Translations under genes and position numbers: made by a program
The notes under the pieces: generated by a model
Databases searched by the model: none
Told to the model about the DNA's origin: nothing
Seen by the model: the letters and a program-made list of their open reading frames with translations, nothing else
Part shown: positions 25,514 through 35,023 of the stretch, piece after piece
How the letters are laid out: each line of letters starts with the position of its first letter
Position numbering within the stretch: position 1 is the stretch's first letter
NCBI GenBank assembly: GCA_002431545.1
Contig: DJFY01000058.1
Span: forward strand, 6,840-63,994
Direction of reading: 5' to 3'
Length of the DNA stretch: 57,155 nt
DNA from: Cellvibrionales bacterium UBA5860
GTDB taxonomy: Bacteria; Pseudomonadota; Gammaproteobacteria; Pseudomonadales; Porticoccaceae

Positions 25514-26803
25514 ATGAAAGCGCTAACAGCTTCACAAATTTCGGATATCGATCAACAGCATATCTGGCACCCCTATGCCGCTATGCCCCATTCGGTGACC
25601 AATCTGGAAGTCGCCTGCGCCGAGGGCGTCAACCTGCGCTTGCGTGACGGGCGCAAGCTGGTTGACGGGATGTCATCCTGGTGGTGTGCGATCCACGGTT
25701 ACAACAATCCCACACTCAACAACGCCGTTGAGACGCAACTCGGAAAAATGGCCCATGTCATGTTCGGCGGTCTCACCCACGAGCCGGCGGCGCGTCTCGC
25801 CCAACAATTGATCGAATTAACGCCTGAAGGTTTAGACCGGGTATTTTTCTGCGATTCGGGCTCAGTCGGCATCGAGGTTGCCATCAAAATGGCCCTGCAG
25901 TACTGGCAATCTCAGGGTCGCCCAGAAAAACATCGGTTAATGGCGCTCAAGGGTGGCTATCACGGCGACACCTTCGGCGCCATGTCGGTGTGCGACCCGA
26001 TAACCGGTATGCATCACCTGTTTGCCCGGGTTTTGCCGGAACAGGTGTTCGCCGAGATACCAGGCTGTCGTTTCGGCGCCCCGTGCAGCACGCGGGATAT
26101 ACAGGATTTCGAAGCTAAAATAAGCACTTACGCGGATGAACTGGCCGCCGTGGTGCTTGAACCCATCGTCCAGGGCGCCGGTGGCATGCGTTTTTATTCG
26201 GCAGATTATTTGCGCAGAGTCCGGGCCTTATGCGATCGCCACGACGTGTTGTTGATCGCCGACGAGATCGCCACCGGTTTCGGCCGGACAGGTAAGCTGT
26301 TTGCCTGTGAATGGGCCGGCATCAGCCCCGATATCATGACCGTAGGCAAGGCTTTGACCGGTGGCTATATGACGCTGGCGGCCACGCTGTGTACCGAGCG
26401 AGTCAGCAACGGCATTTGCGACGGGACAGCCGGCGTGCTCATGCACGGTCCGACGTTCATGGCCAATCCGCTGGCCTGCGCGGTCGCCAATGCGAGTATC
26501 GAATTGCTTACCGCTTCGCCCTGGGCGGACAGGATCAGGGCCATCGAGAAACAGCTGACAGCCGAACTCGCGCCATGCACTGACTTACCCGGCGTGCGGG
26601 ATGTGCGGGTGCTGGGCGCCATTGGCGTTATAGAAATGGAAGCGCCCGTCGATGTCGCGGCGGTGCAAGGCAAACTGGTTGCTCAGGGTGTCTGGCTACG
26701 ACCTTTCGGGCAGTTGATCTACACCATGCCACCCTACGTTATTAGCCAGGATGAATTACACCGGATATCTTCCGCAATTATTAAAACTATTAAAGAGTTA
26801 TAA
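25514..26803 (+). CDS. bioA: Adenosylmethionine-8-amino-7-oxononanoate aminotransferase
   Basis: BioA is the PLP enzyme converting KAPA to DAPA in biotin synthesis, using S-adenosylmethionine as amino donor. The 429 aa protein begins with IWHPYAAMPHS, has the substrate-binding DGMSSWWCAIHGYNNP, GGYHGDTFGAMSVCDP, the PLP aspartate in LLIADEIATGFGRTGKLFACE, and Lys279 in TVGKALTGGYMTLAAT. It stands alone; the usual bioBFHCD genes are not adjacent. No BirA operator (TTGTAAACC dyad) is visible in the 123-base upstream region. The ribosome site is weak. Confidence 0.96.
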   Translation: MKALTASQISDIDQQHIWHPYAAMPHSVTNLEVACAEGVNLRLRDGRKLVDGMSSWWCAIHGYNNPTLNNAVETQLGKMAHVMFGGLTHEPAARLAQQLIELTPEGLDRVFFCDSGSVGIEVAIKMALQYWQSQGRPEKHRLMALKGGYHGDTFGAMSVCDPITGMHHLFARVLPEQVFAEIPGCRFGAPCSTRDIQDFEAKISTYADELAAVVLEPIVQGAGGMRFYSADYLRRVRALCDRHDVLLIADEIATGFGRTGKLFACEWAGISPDIMTVGKALTGGYMTLAATLCTERVSNGICDGTAGVLMHGPTFMANPLACAVANASIELLTASPWADRIRAIEKQLTAELAPCTDLPGVRDVRVLGAIGVIEMEAPVDVAAVQGKLVAQGVWLRPFGQLIYTMPPYVISQDELHRISSAIIKTIKEL

Positions 26804-26829
26804 GTTTTTTTTAAATTTTAATTTAATTT

Positions 26830-27837
26830 TTACACCAGCGGTCTAATGCCAACGGCGTCGCGCAGACGCTCGATCATTGGCCGGCTGTAATCGCGCGCTC
26901 GGCGGGCGCCATCCTGCAGGGTACTTTCGACTTCTTCGGGCGCCTCCAACAATGCCTGATAGCGATCCCGCGCGGGCGCCAACTCGGCATCGACCAGCTC
27001 AAACAGGCGCTTTTTAGCCTCGCCCCAAGCGATGCCATCGGCAAATGCGGCGCGCATCTCCGCCGTTTGCTCCGCACTGGCGAAGGCCTGCCAGATTTGA
27101 AACACCGCTGAACTCTCCGGATCCTTAGGCTCTCCGGGTTCCAGAAGGTTAGTCTTTATTTTGTTGATATGCTTCTTCAGTTGCTTCTCGCTGAGGAACA
27201 AGGGGATGGTGTTGCCGTAACTCTTGCTCATCTTGCGACCGTCAAGCCCCTGTAATACGGCGACATCATCGTCGACCACCGCTTCCGGCAGCACAAAATG
27301 CCCGCCAAAGTGATGATTGAAACGCTGGCCAATATCGCGCGCCATCTCCACGTGTTGAATCTGATCCCTGCCCACCGGTACCTTGTCGGCGTTAAACAGA
27401 AGAATATCCGCGGCCATTAACACCGGATAGCTGAACAACCCCATAGTGATACCGAAATCCGCATCTTCCCCCGCGGCTTCGTTCTCGTGTACCGCGGCCT
27501 TGTAGGCATGGGCGCGGTTCATCAGGCCTTTGGCGCTCATGCAGTTTAGCAACCAGGCCAACTCGGGGATCTCGGGAATATCCGACTGCCGGTAAAACAC
27601 CGCACGCTCTGCGTCCAGACCGAGGGCCAGCCAGCTGGCAGCAATTTCCAGTGTCGAACGGTGAATCTCCTCGGGATCGTGGCACTTGATCAGCGCGTGG
27701 TAATCCGCGAGGAAATAAAACGACTCGTACTGATCCTGATGACTGGCTGCAACCGCCGGTTTGATGGCACCGACGTAATTGCCAAGATGGGGGGTACCGG
27801 TTGTCGTAATGCCGGTAAGCATTCGTTGTTTGGGCAT
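26830..27837 (-). CDS. trpS: Tryptophanyl-tRNA synthetase
   Basis: Class I synthetase charging tRNA-Trp. The HIGH-like signature is TGTPHLGNYVGAI near the N-terminus and the second signature is KMSKSYGN in LQGLDGRKMSKSYGNTI. NCMSAKGLMNRAHAYKA and ITMGLFSYPVLMAADILLFNADKVPVGRDQIQHVEMARDI match the family. The frame opens at 27876, but ATG 27837 (MPKQRMLTGITTT, 335 aa) fits homologues and has GGAA nearby; the longer start has no ribosome site. It is convergent with bioA across a 26-base T-rich gap. Confidence 0.96.
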   Translation of the reverse strand: MPKQRMLTGITTTGTPHLGNYVGAIKPAVAASHQDQYESFYFLADYHALIKCHDPEEIHRSTLEIAASWLALGLDAERAVFYRQSDIPEIPELAWLLNCMSAKGLMNRAHAYKAAVHENEAAGEDADFGITMGLFSYPVLMAADILLFNADKVPVGRDQIQHVEMARDIGQRFNHHFGGHFVLPEAVVDDDVAVLQGLDGRKMSKSYGNTIPLFLSEKQLKKHINKIKTNLLEPGEPKDPESSAVFQIWQAFASAEQTAEMRAAFADGIAWGEAKKRLFELVDAELAPARDRYQALLEAPEEVESTLQDGARRARDYSRPMIERLRDAVGIRPLV

Positions 27838-28094
27838 AGTTATTTCCGTAGCTAGGCCCGCCTGTTCGGCAGCCATTCAAAGCCGCACATCATACCGGAA
27901 TCCACTGCCAACGGGATTTTGGCAAAGCCTAGGAACGGTCCCGGCACGACAGGGAATCGACACCACTACGTAGCAGTTTCGGACAGGCGACGACCTGCTT
28001 CAAGGACTAACGGAAACCACCGCAACGGACTACTCCGCGGCGATCGGAACAGATTCTACAGGGACCATACCCCCATCGAAGCCGACACAGACAC

Positions 28095-29522
28095 TCAGTA
28101 CACCCCTATATCTACGTAAGAGCGTGTGATCTTATCGATTGCAACGACATAACCGGCGGTACGGAAATCGCTGACCTCGTCATAACTGTCGTAGGCTTCT
28201 TTGATTTGTTGAAACGCCAGGCGCATGGTGTCGTCCAGACCGGAGCGAACCAGATCCAGTTCATCCGCCCCCTGTACCAGCTCTCTCTGAATCCAGTCGG
28301 GAATCGGGTTATCGGTCATGGTTTGTATTGCCTGCAGGAGATGCGCGCCGCGCATTTCGTCATAACGCCGTTCCATACGGCCAAAGCGAATGTGGGCCAA
28401 GTTGCGTACCCACTCAAAATAGGAGACGGTGACACCCCCGGCATTGACATAAGCGTCCGGTAGAACAGTAACCCCCCGTTCGCGGAGTATTTCATCCGCC
28501 TCGAACGTCACTGGCCCATTGGCTGCCTCGACAATGAGACGGGCTTTGATGTCGTGCGCATTTTCAGCGGTAATCTGCGCCTCCAGCGCTGCCGGCACCA
28601 GAATATCGCAAGCCATCGTGAAGACACTCTTGCCGTCGGCAATGAACTCAGCGTCGGGAAAACCTTTTATCGTGCCATGCTCGAGAATATGCTCGCGAAC
28701 CCTCGTTATGGAGAGACCTTTCGGGTTGACCAGCGCCCCATCCCGTTCGATCAAGCCGGTAATCAGGCAGCCGTCCTCCTCTTCGAGAATACTCGCCGCA
28801 TGGAAGCCCACGTTGCCGAGCCCCTGGAAGATCACGGACTTTCCACCCAAGCCCCCCTTGAAACCGGCCTGCGCCACGCAATCGTCGTGTCTAAAGAACT
28901 CTCGCATTACATACACGACACCCCGCCCAGTAGCTTCTGTACGTCCACGAATACCGCCGTGGGCGACCGGTTTGCCGGTGACGCATCCAGAGTAATTGAC
29001 GTCTTCCGGATGAAGGTGCTTGTAGGCATCGGCAATCCAGGCCATTTCGCGCTCGCCGGTCCCCATATCCGGTGCCGGCACGTTGGTAGCGGGACTCAGG
29101 AAGCCCTTGCGAACCAGCTCCCGCGCAAAGCGACGAGTGATTTTTTGCATGTCGTCGCGCGAATACTGGCTGGGATCGATCAACAATCCGCCTTTGGAAC
29201 CGCCAAAGGGAACATCTACGATGGCACACTTGTAGGTCATCAATGCCGCCAGTGCCTCGACTTCATCCTGGTCGACAATGGTGGCAAATCGTATACCGCC
29301 TTTAGCCGGCAAACGATGCGTGCTATGTACCGAACGCCACCCGGTAAACACTTGCACCTCACCATTGATTTCTACTGGAAAGTTAACCTCCAATGTAGCG
29401 CTACAGGCCTTGATAGCATTGGCAATACCCTCATCGATGCGGAGAACCTTGAAGGCGCGGTCCGCCATGTAGTTGACACTTTCGGTAAAGGATAGTTGAG
29501 ACCGGGTCGGTGTAGCCGACAT
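28095..29522 (-). CDS. Glu/Leu/Phe/Val family dehydrogenase (copy 2)
   Basis: A second family member, 475 aa, only 8 kb from copy 1 but clearly divergent. It has RLPAKGGIRFATIVDQDEVEALA, MTYKCAIVDVPFGGSKGGLLIDP with the catalytic lysine, FQGLGNVGFHAASIL, and VNAGGVTVSYFEWVRNL. It is longer than copy 1, mainly through a C-terminal helical extension with insertions around DNPIPDWIQRELVQGADELDLV. The best start is ATG 29522, with a perfect AGGAGG 9 bases ahead; the longer GTG reading at 29531 would place AGGAGG directly against the start. Whether it is biosynthetic or catabolic is not visible. Confidence 0.9.
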   Translation of the reverse strand: MSATPTRSQLSFTESVNYMADRAFKVLRIDEGIANAIKACSATLEVNFPVEINGEVQVFTGWRSVHSTHRLPAKGGIRFATIVDQDEVEALAALMTYKCAIVDVPFGGSKGGLLIDPSQYSRDDMQKITRRFARELVRKGFLSPATNVPAPDMGTGEREMAWIADAYKHLHPEDVNYSGCVTGKPVAHGGIRGRTEATGRGVVYVMREFFRHDDCVAQAGFKGGLGGKSVIFQGLGNVGFHAASILEEEDGCLITGLIERDGALVNPKGLSITRVREHILEHGTIKGFPDAEFIADGKSVFTMACDILVPAALEAQITAENAHDIKARLIVEAANGPVTFEADEILRERGVTVLPDAYVNAGGVTVSYFEWVRNLAHIRFGRMERRYDEMRGAHLLQAIQTMTDNPIPDWIQRELVQGADELDLVRSGLDDTMRLAFQQIKEAYDSYDEVSDFRTAGYVVAIDKITRSYVDIGVY

Positions 29523-29542
29523 TTTGTTCACCCTCCTGGTTA

Positions 29543-29558
29543 CGCGCTCGTAAGCGCG
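29543..29558 (-). other. Hairpin just upstream of the copy 2 ribosome site
   Basis: CGCGCT-CGTA-AGCGCG forms a 6-bp GC-rich stem with a 4-base loop, ending a few bases before the AGGAGG of dehydrogenase copy 2. In the minus direction it sits in the mRNA leader and could influence ribosome access. In the plus direction it is followed by CG and TTTTT, like a terminator, but no plus-strand gene precedes it. Confidence 0.45.
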
Positions 29559-29607
29559 CGTTTTTATAGTTTATACAGCCACAGGCTTGCGTTATTGAGA
29601 CGACGCT

Positions 29608-29625
29608 TATAGCGACTATAGCGAC
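29608..29625. repeat. Two tandem copies of TATAGCGAC
   Basis: An exact 9-base unit occurs twice head to tail about 90 bases upstream of dehydrogenase copy 2. The position fits a promoter region or protein-binding site, but two copies are also easily produced by chance slippage. Confidence 0.6.
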
Positions 29626-29882
29626 TGCGCGCGACAAAACTTTATCCGAGTGGGGTGTGTAGCAATACAGTTATAAAACGGGACCCGACAAAATCGAAAG
29701 CAAAATCGCGCCCAATCCTAGAGTCGACGTTAGCGGGCGCACATCACGCGTTGATCAAAGCCAAAGGGGAAGCCGAAATAATCCAGCACCGGGACAGAGA
29801 AGATAATGCGCTTTTCGGCAAACAATAGAGACGCGGGCAAAAATACAGGAGAAAGTAAAGACCTAGAAAAACATCCGCAATG

Positions 29883-30308
29883 TCAACTCGACGTTATCTG
29901 TTCGAGACAAACCAGAAATTGCTCGATAGCAGCCAACTCAAAGCCCGCGTGTAATTTACTACGGGCGGCAAGCCGCTTTACTTCGGACAAAGTAAACCAG
30001 TTCACTTCAAGGATTTCGGCATAGTCGACACGGCCTATTTCGCCGTCGAACAGCGAACCATAGATCTTGTGGTCATACCCCTTGTAAGTCCATACGCCAA
30101 CGTCGTGCAATTCGTCGAGATCGGCCTCGAGTTCCTCGTAAACTTCCCTGCGCGCCGCCGCAGCAGGCTTTTCACCCCATTCGATACGCCCACCGGGAAG
30201 ACCCCAATTGCCGCTATTGGTGCCGTAATAATTATTGTGCACTACCAGCAGAAAGAGTTCCTCACTCTTCAGGATACAACGGGAGGTGCGGTAGGGGCTC
30301 TGACTCAT
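29883..30308 (-). CDS. Nudix hydrolase
   Basis: A 141 aa single-domain Nudix protein. The Nudix box is complete: GRIEWGEKPAAAARREVYEEL fits G-x5-E-x7-R-E-U-x-E-E. Substrate is not predictable. It follows recJ by 32 bases on the same strand and is the last gene of the xerD-dsbC-hom-thrC-recJ run, so it may share that transcript. No signal peptide. Confidence 0.88.
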   Translation of the reverse strand: MSQSPYRTSRCILKSEELFLLVVHNNYYGTNSGNWGLPGGRIEWGEKPAAAARREVYEELEADLDELHDVGVWTYKGYDHKIYGSLFDGEIGRVDYAEILEVNWFTLSEVKRLAARSKLHAGFELAAIEQFLVCLEQITSS

Positions 30309-30340
30309 GGCCTGACTGGAATTTCCGGTTCTAATGGCAG

Positions 30341-32083
30341 CTATGCCGGTAACAAAATATTCTCAACGACTAATTGTACCGTTTGCTGGCCTCGAAATTC
30401 ATTAACTTCGAGACGATAAACCAGTGTCATTTGATCCGGCAACGCCTCCACATCATATTTTTCCAGGGCGCCAAAGGCGATGGCGTCAATGGGCTCGTCA
30501 GGCATACCGGAGGCCGATACTCTTAACTTGAGGTGTTTCTCACCTACGACCCGTTGTCCCACGATCCGGAAGTCACCAAAAAAGCACGGCTCTGGAAAAT
30601 GCTGACCCCAGGGACCACCCGTACGCAGTAATTGAGCCACCTCTAACGTGAAATCTTCGCCGCTCAATTCACCATCAGTAACTATCTCGAAATGCAAATC
30701 ATTCGGCGTCAGTCGCCGCCTCACCTCTCGATCGAAGGCTGCAGAGAACATCTCGTAATGCCCGCGCGGTAAGCTCAGACCAGCCGCCATGGCATGGCCA
30801 CCAAACTTGTCAACCAGGCCGGGGTGCGCCGCTGCCACGGCGTCGAGTGCATCGCGAATATGGAAGCCGGGAATGGAGCGCGCCGAACCCTTTAACCGCT
30901 CGCCCCCTTCCGCCGCAAACGCAATGACCGGGCGGTAATAACGCTCTTTGACACGTGACGCCAGCAGACCGACGACCCCCGGATGCCACGCTTCGTCTTT
31001 CAGGCACAGACCCCAGGGCAGGGTTTCACCGCCCAGATCGAGACTTTCCAGGGCTGTCATCGCCTGTCGCTCCATATCCGCCTCGATGACCCGACGGTCG
31101 CGATTGAGATCATCAAGCACCTTGGCCCGCCGCCGGGCGACACTACTGTTGTCTTCGAGCAGACAGTCGATACCGAGCGACATATCCTCCAGCCGCCCCG
31201 CGGCATTCAATCGCGGTCCGACAGCAAAACCCAAATCTGATGCGACAACGCTGCGAAAATTTCGTCTGCCGTACTCCAGCATGGCCAGAATGCCCGGTCG
31301 GCACTGCCCGGCCCTCATACGGCGCAGACCCTGCTCCACCAACACGCGGTTAATTCGATCCAGCGGCACCAAATCGGCCACGGTACCGAGTGCCACAAGA
31401 TCCAGCCACTGGGCCAGATTAGGTTCCGCAGGTTTGTTCGGCCCGGAGAACCAATCCTGCGCGCGCAACCGCTGGCGCAGCGCCATCAGAAGGTAAAACA
31501 CCACCCCGACGCCGGCGAGATTCTTGCCCTCAAAGGGACAGCCTGGCTGATGGGGGTTGACGATGGCATCTGCGGACGGCAGCTCCGCGCCTGGAAGGTG
31601 GTGGTCAGTTATCAGCACGCGCATACCATAGGATTTAGCCGCGGCGACGCCGGCAATGCTCGAAATCCCGTTATCGACGGTAATAAGCAGATCCGGCTGC
31701 CGGTCACGCGCGGACTCGACAATTTCAGGCGTCAAACCATAACCGTACCGAAAACGGTCGGGCACGAGAAAATCCAAGCGGGGAAAACCCATTGCGCGCA
31801 AAGCCAGCATGGCCAACGCGGTGCTGGTGGCACCATCGGCATCGAAATCGCCGACAATCAGAATCGACCAGCCGTCCCGTAAAGCGGTTTCCAGTAGGTT
31901 CAGGGCCTCCGGCAGTCCCAGCAGCGCATCCGGGGCGGGCAACGAGGCGAGGCCAAGGTCAAGCTCTTTCTGGTCCGTAATGCCCCGGCCAGCATAGATA
32001 CGCTGCAGAATGCCGGGGATATTTTTATCGAATGAACAGAGATCAGGATCAAAAGGACGAGTACGCGGCCGGGTTAGCCTCAA
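30341..32083 (-). CDS. recJ: Single-strand-specific 5'-3' exonuclease RecJ
   Basis: RecJ degrades single-stranded DNA 5' to 3' in recombination and mismatch repair. The DHH-family motifs are present in order: GDFDADGATST, LLITVDNGIS, ITDHHLPG, and the DHHA1 motif KFGGHAMAAGLSL; a C-terminal OB-like domain follows. The 580 aa length is normal. The start is TTG at 32083 with GGGAG 6 bases upstream; no in-frame ATG is nearby. It follows thrC by 45 bases, the same order as in Pseudomonas (xerD-dsbC-hom-thrC-recJ). Confidence 0.96.
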   Translation of the reverse strand: MRLTRPRTRPFDPDLCSFDKNIPGILQRIYAGRGITDQKELDLGLASLPAPDALLGLPEALNLLETALRDGWSILIVGDFDADGATSTALAMLALRAMGFPRLDFLVPDRFRYGYGLTPEIVESARDRQPDLLITVDNGISSIAGVAAAKSYGMRVLITDHHLPGAELPSADAIVNPHQPGCPFEGKNLAGVGVVFYLLMALRQRLRAQDWFSGPNKPAEPNLAQWLDLVALGTVADLVPLDRINRVLVEQGLRRMRAGQCRPGILAMLEYGRRNFRSVVASDLGFAVGPRLNAAGRLEDMSLGIDCLLEDNSSVARRRAKVLDDLNRDRRVIEADMERQAMTALESLDLGGETLPWGLCLKDEAWHPGVVGLLASRVKERYYRPVIAFAAEGGERLKGSARSIPGFHIRDALDAVAAAHPGLVDKFGGHAMAAGLSLPRGHYEMFSAAFDREVRRRLTPNDLHFEIVTDGELSGEDFTLEVAQLLRTGGPWGQHFPEPCFFGDFRIVGQRVVGEKHLKLRVSASGMPDEPIDAIAFGALEKYDVEALPDQMTLVYRLEVNEFRGQQTVQLVVENILLPA

Positions 32084-32128
32084 GACCGGCTCCCGACTGC
32101 TGCGAGATAATTAACCCCGGGCTTGATA

Positions 32129-33529
32129 TCAGGCGCTGACATGATCGGCGATAAAACGATGCACCGAAGCACGGTCGTTGGCGCAGACCGCAAAGCGCTC
32201 TGCCTTCTCGAACAGATCTGACATGTGCGGAGGCAGTGGCGGTGCGCCGGGATATCCGGCCCGCTGCACTGCTTCGGGAAATTTTGCGGGATGTGCCGTA
32301 GCAAGACAGATCATCGGCACGCTGTCGTCGCTGCGACAGCGTCGCCCTGCTGCCAGACCGATGGCTGAGTGAGGATCGAGCAAATAATCGCTGGCCCCAT
32401 ACTCCTCCGCGATTGTCTGAACTGTTAATTCGTCGTCGACACAGGCGCTGCCAAACAGATGCCGCGCTTTAGCCAGCGCGGATTCAGCCAGCTTGAATTC
32501 GCCCGTAGTGTGAAAGGTTTCCATCAGCTGCCGAATCGCGACATCGTCGCGCTCGTAAAGATCGAATAGCAGGCGCTCGAAGTTGCTCGACACCATGATA
32601 TCCATACTCGGTGACAGACTGTGTACCAAAGGCCGCTTGCTGTGGTCATTGCCGCTGATGCAGCGGTGCAATATGTCGTTGGCGTTGGTGGCAATCACCA
32701 GTTGCGCTACCGGCAAACCCATCTGATGGGCCAGGTAGCCGGCAAAAATGTCCCCGAAATTACCCGTGGGTACCGAAAAGGATACCTTGCGCTGTGGTCC
32801 ACCGACGGCGAGCGCCGCCCAGAAATAATAGACAATCTGGGCCATGATGCGCGCCCAGTTAATTGAGTTGACCGCGATCAAACGTCGCCCTTCTGGCAGG
32901 AAAGACTGGTCGCCAAAACTGGCCTTTACCAGGTTCTGGCAGTCGTCGAAATTACCCTCCAGGGCGATGTTATGGACATTCTCGGCAGCGACAGTGGTCA
33001 TCTGGCGGCGCTGCACTTCCGAAACCCGCTCGTGGGGATGCAGTATAAAAATGTCTATATTTGCGCAGCGTCGGCAGCCCTCGATGGCCGCGGAACCGGT
33101 ATCGCCGGATGTCGCACCGAGTATCACCGCTTTTTGCTGGCGCTGTTCGAGAATGTAGTCCAGCAAATGGCCAAGAAACTGCAGCGCGAAATCCTTGAAT
33201 GCCAGGGTCGGCCCATGAAACAACTCCAGCACCCATTCGTTGTGGCCGGATTGCACCAGCGGCGCGATCGCCCGGTGGCGGAACGTCGAGTAAGCCCGAG
33301 CTATAATCTGTTGCAGCTCAGGTTCGGGAATATCGTCGCCCACGAAGGGAGTCACGATCCTGGCAACCAGCGACGGATAATCCAGCCCTCGCCAATCGTC
33401 GATTTCTGCTGGGGAAAACCGGGGCAGGGTTTGCGGGACAAACAACCCACCATCCGGTGCGAGGCCGGTGAGCACAACCTCGGCAAAGCTTTGTGGCGGC
33501 ACACCGCCTCGAGTACTGATGTATTTCAC
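32129..33529 (-). CDS. thrC: Threonine synthase
   Basis: ThrC is the PLP enzyme that turns O-phosphohomoserine into threonine. ELFHGPTLAFKDFALQF contains the PLP-binding lysine; GATSGDTGSAAIEG and VPTGNFGDIFAGYLA bind phosphate. The frame opens at 33586, but the family start (M/V)KYISTRGG corresponds to GTG at 33529, preceded by AGGT, giving 466 aa. The extra upstream residues look non-coding. It follows hom by about 120 bases. No kinase gene (thrB) is adjacent; in Pseudomonas-type genomes it also lies elsewhere. Confidence 0.95.
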   Translation of the reverse strand: MKYISTRGGVPPQSFAEVVLTGLAPDGGLFVPQTLPRFSPAEIDDWRGLDYPSLVARIVTPFVGDDIPEPELQQIIARAYSTFRHRAIAPLVQSGHNEWVLELFHGPTLAFKDFALQFLGHLLDYILEQRQQKAVILGATSGDTGSAAIEGCRRCANIDIFILHPHERVSEVQRRQMTTVAAENVHNIALEGNFDDCQNLVKASFGDQSFLPEGRRLIAVNSINWARIMAQIVYYFWAALAVGGPQRKVSFSVPTGNFGDIFAGYLAHQMGLPVAQLVIATNANDILHRCISGNDHSKRPLVHSLSPSMDIMVSSNFERLLFDLYERDDVAIRQLMETFHTTGEFKLAESALAKARHLFGSACVDDELTVQTIAEEYGASDYLLDPHSAIGLAAGRRCRSDDSVPMICLATAHPAKFPEAVQRAGYPGAPPLPPHMSDLFEKAERFAVCANDRASVHRFIADHVSA

Positions 33530-33648
33530 GCTACCTGCATTTCCTGAAAACAGGACTCCGATATCGACAGTTGTCCAAGAGCGCAACCGCGCGTGCCTGG
33601 CAACGCCGGGCTCCCTGCTAAGGGCGCCTTACTAATAGACCTAAGCTG

Positions 33649-34950
33649 TCAACCATCGAGATGTTCCACGCGGATGTGCACCACGGGGCCTTCGACGCTA
33701 CTTAAGGCTTCGATTTCCCGCAGCGCGCTTAGTAGCGTGCGCTCGCGTGTGCTGTTGGTCAGCATAATCAAGGGCACGTGGTTTTCCCCAGGGTGCGGCT
33801 CTTTCTGGATAATGGCCTCGATACTTATACCATGATTGCTCATGATTTGTGCCACCGCCGAGAGTACGCCGGGCCGATCCAGGGCCGAGATCCGCAAGTA
33901 GCGAGCCGTTTCCATGTCTTCAGGGGGTAGCACCGCCTGCGCCGCCTGCAACGCGTCGTCGACCAGCGTCGCCGACGCACTACCGCTGCCCACCGAATTA
34001 TCGCGCGCGATGGCGATAATGTCGGCAACCACAGCGGAAGCAGTCGGGCCTGCGCCTGCACCGGCGCCGTAAAACAAGGTGGGGCCGACCGCATCGCCCT
34101 GGACGGCGATCGCGTTCATCACGCCGTCGACCTCGGCGATGAGCGCACTTTCCGGAATCAGGGTCGGGTGCACGCGCAACTCGACGCCGGTACCACGCCT
34201 GCGGGCCACCGCTAGGTGTTTAATGCGATAGCCAAATTGTTCCGCATGGGTAATATCCACCGTCTGCAGCCCGGTAATACCTTCGATATAAATCGCCTCA
34301 ATACTCAGCGGCGTGTTGAAGACCAGAGATGCGAGTATCGCCAGTTTGTGGGCAGCGTCGATGCCCTCGATGTCGAAGGTAGGGTCGGCTTCGGCATAGC
34401 CAAGCGACTGGGCTTCGGCCAGCACGTCGGCAAAAGCTCGACCTTTATCCCGCATTTCGGTGAGGATGAAATTGCCGGTGCCGTTGATAATACCCGCAAG
34501 CCACTCGATATTATTGGCAGCGAGACCATCGCGCAGCGCGCTGATAATAGGTATACCGCCCGCCACCGCGGCTTCAAAAGCCAGGTGTACTTTGTTGAGA
34601 CGGGCTACGGCCATCAACTCGTCACCGTGCTCTGCAATCAGCGCTTTGTTGGCGGTGACGACGTGCTTGCCCTTTGCCATCGCAGCCAGCACCAGTTCGC
34701 GCGCCGTGGTGGTGCCCCCCATCAGTTCGACAACAACGTCCACGTCACTGTCGACAACCGCCATTACATCGCGCTCTACCCGGATACCTTCGAGGTCGCA
34801 ATCGGGATTATCCCGCCGCGCGCCAACGCAGGAAATTTCCAGGTTGCAACCAGCCCGCCGGTTTACCAGATCCCGGTTTTTACGCAATAAATGAAAGGTG
34901 CCGGCACCGACGGTACCGAGGCCGCAAATTGCTATTTTCAAAGGCTTCAA
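33649..34950 (-). CDS. hom: Homoserine dehydrogenase
   Basis: Reduces aspartate semialdehyde to homoserine, the branch point to threonine and methionine. The Rossmann motif GLGTVGAGTFHLL is at the N-terminus, GIINGTGNFILTEM and YAEADPTFDIEGIDAAHKLAIL line the active site, and a C-terminal ACT domain (YLRISALDRPGVLSAVAQIMSNHGIS) offers feedback control, probably by threonine. It is the monofunctional 433 aa type, not fused to aspartokinase. The start is TTG at 34950 (MKPLKIAICGLG), matching homologues; a second TTG at codon 4 is possible. Confidence 0.95.
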   Translation of the reverse strand: MKPLKIAICGLGTVGAGTFHLLRKNRDLVNRRAGCNLEISCVGARRDNPDCDLEGIRVERDVMAVVDSDVDVVVELMGGTTTARELVLAAMAKGKHVVTANKALIAEHGDELMAVARLNKVHLAFEAAVAGGIPIISALRDGLAANNIEWLAGIINGTGNFILTEMRDKGRAFADVLAEAQSLGYAEADPTFDIEGIDAAHKLAILASLVFNTPLSIEAIYIEGITGLQTVDITHAEQFGYRIKHLAVARRRGTGVELRVHPTLIPESALIAEVDGVMNAIAVQGDAVGPTLFYGAGAGAGPTASAVVADIIAIARDNSVGSGSASATLVDDALQAAQAVLPPEDMETARYLRISALDRPGVLSAVAQIMSNHGISIEAIIQKEPHPGENHVPLIMLTNSTRERTLLSALREIEALSSVEGPVVHIRVEHLDG

Positions 34951-35023
34951 ACAGCCCCCGTCTCAGAAAAAAGGGGCCACCTTAATGGCGCCCGCAGGAG
35001 CTGTCAATTATGCCGCACCGGGA

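Larger units (their letters stand above)
29532..29882. other. 351-base spacer with leader hairpin and short tandem repeat
   Basis: No gene is visible. The spacer holds the promoter and leader of dehydrogenase copy 2 and the downstream end of the Nudix gene. Besides the hairpin and 9-base repeat listed separately, it contains a TTGATCAA palindrome at 29751-29758, and the Nudix side is purine-rich. I see no terminator for the Nudix gene. Confidence 0.5.

Noticed and set aside
29751..29758. TTGATCAA as an FNR site
   Set aside because: Half-sites abut without the 4-base spacer; an 8-base palindrome is expected by chance.
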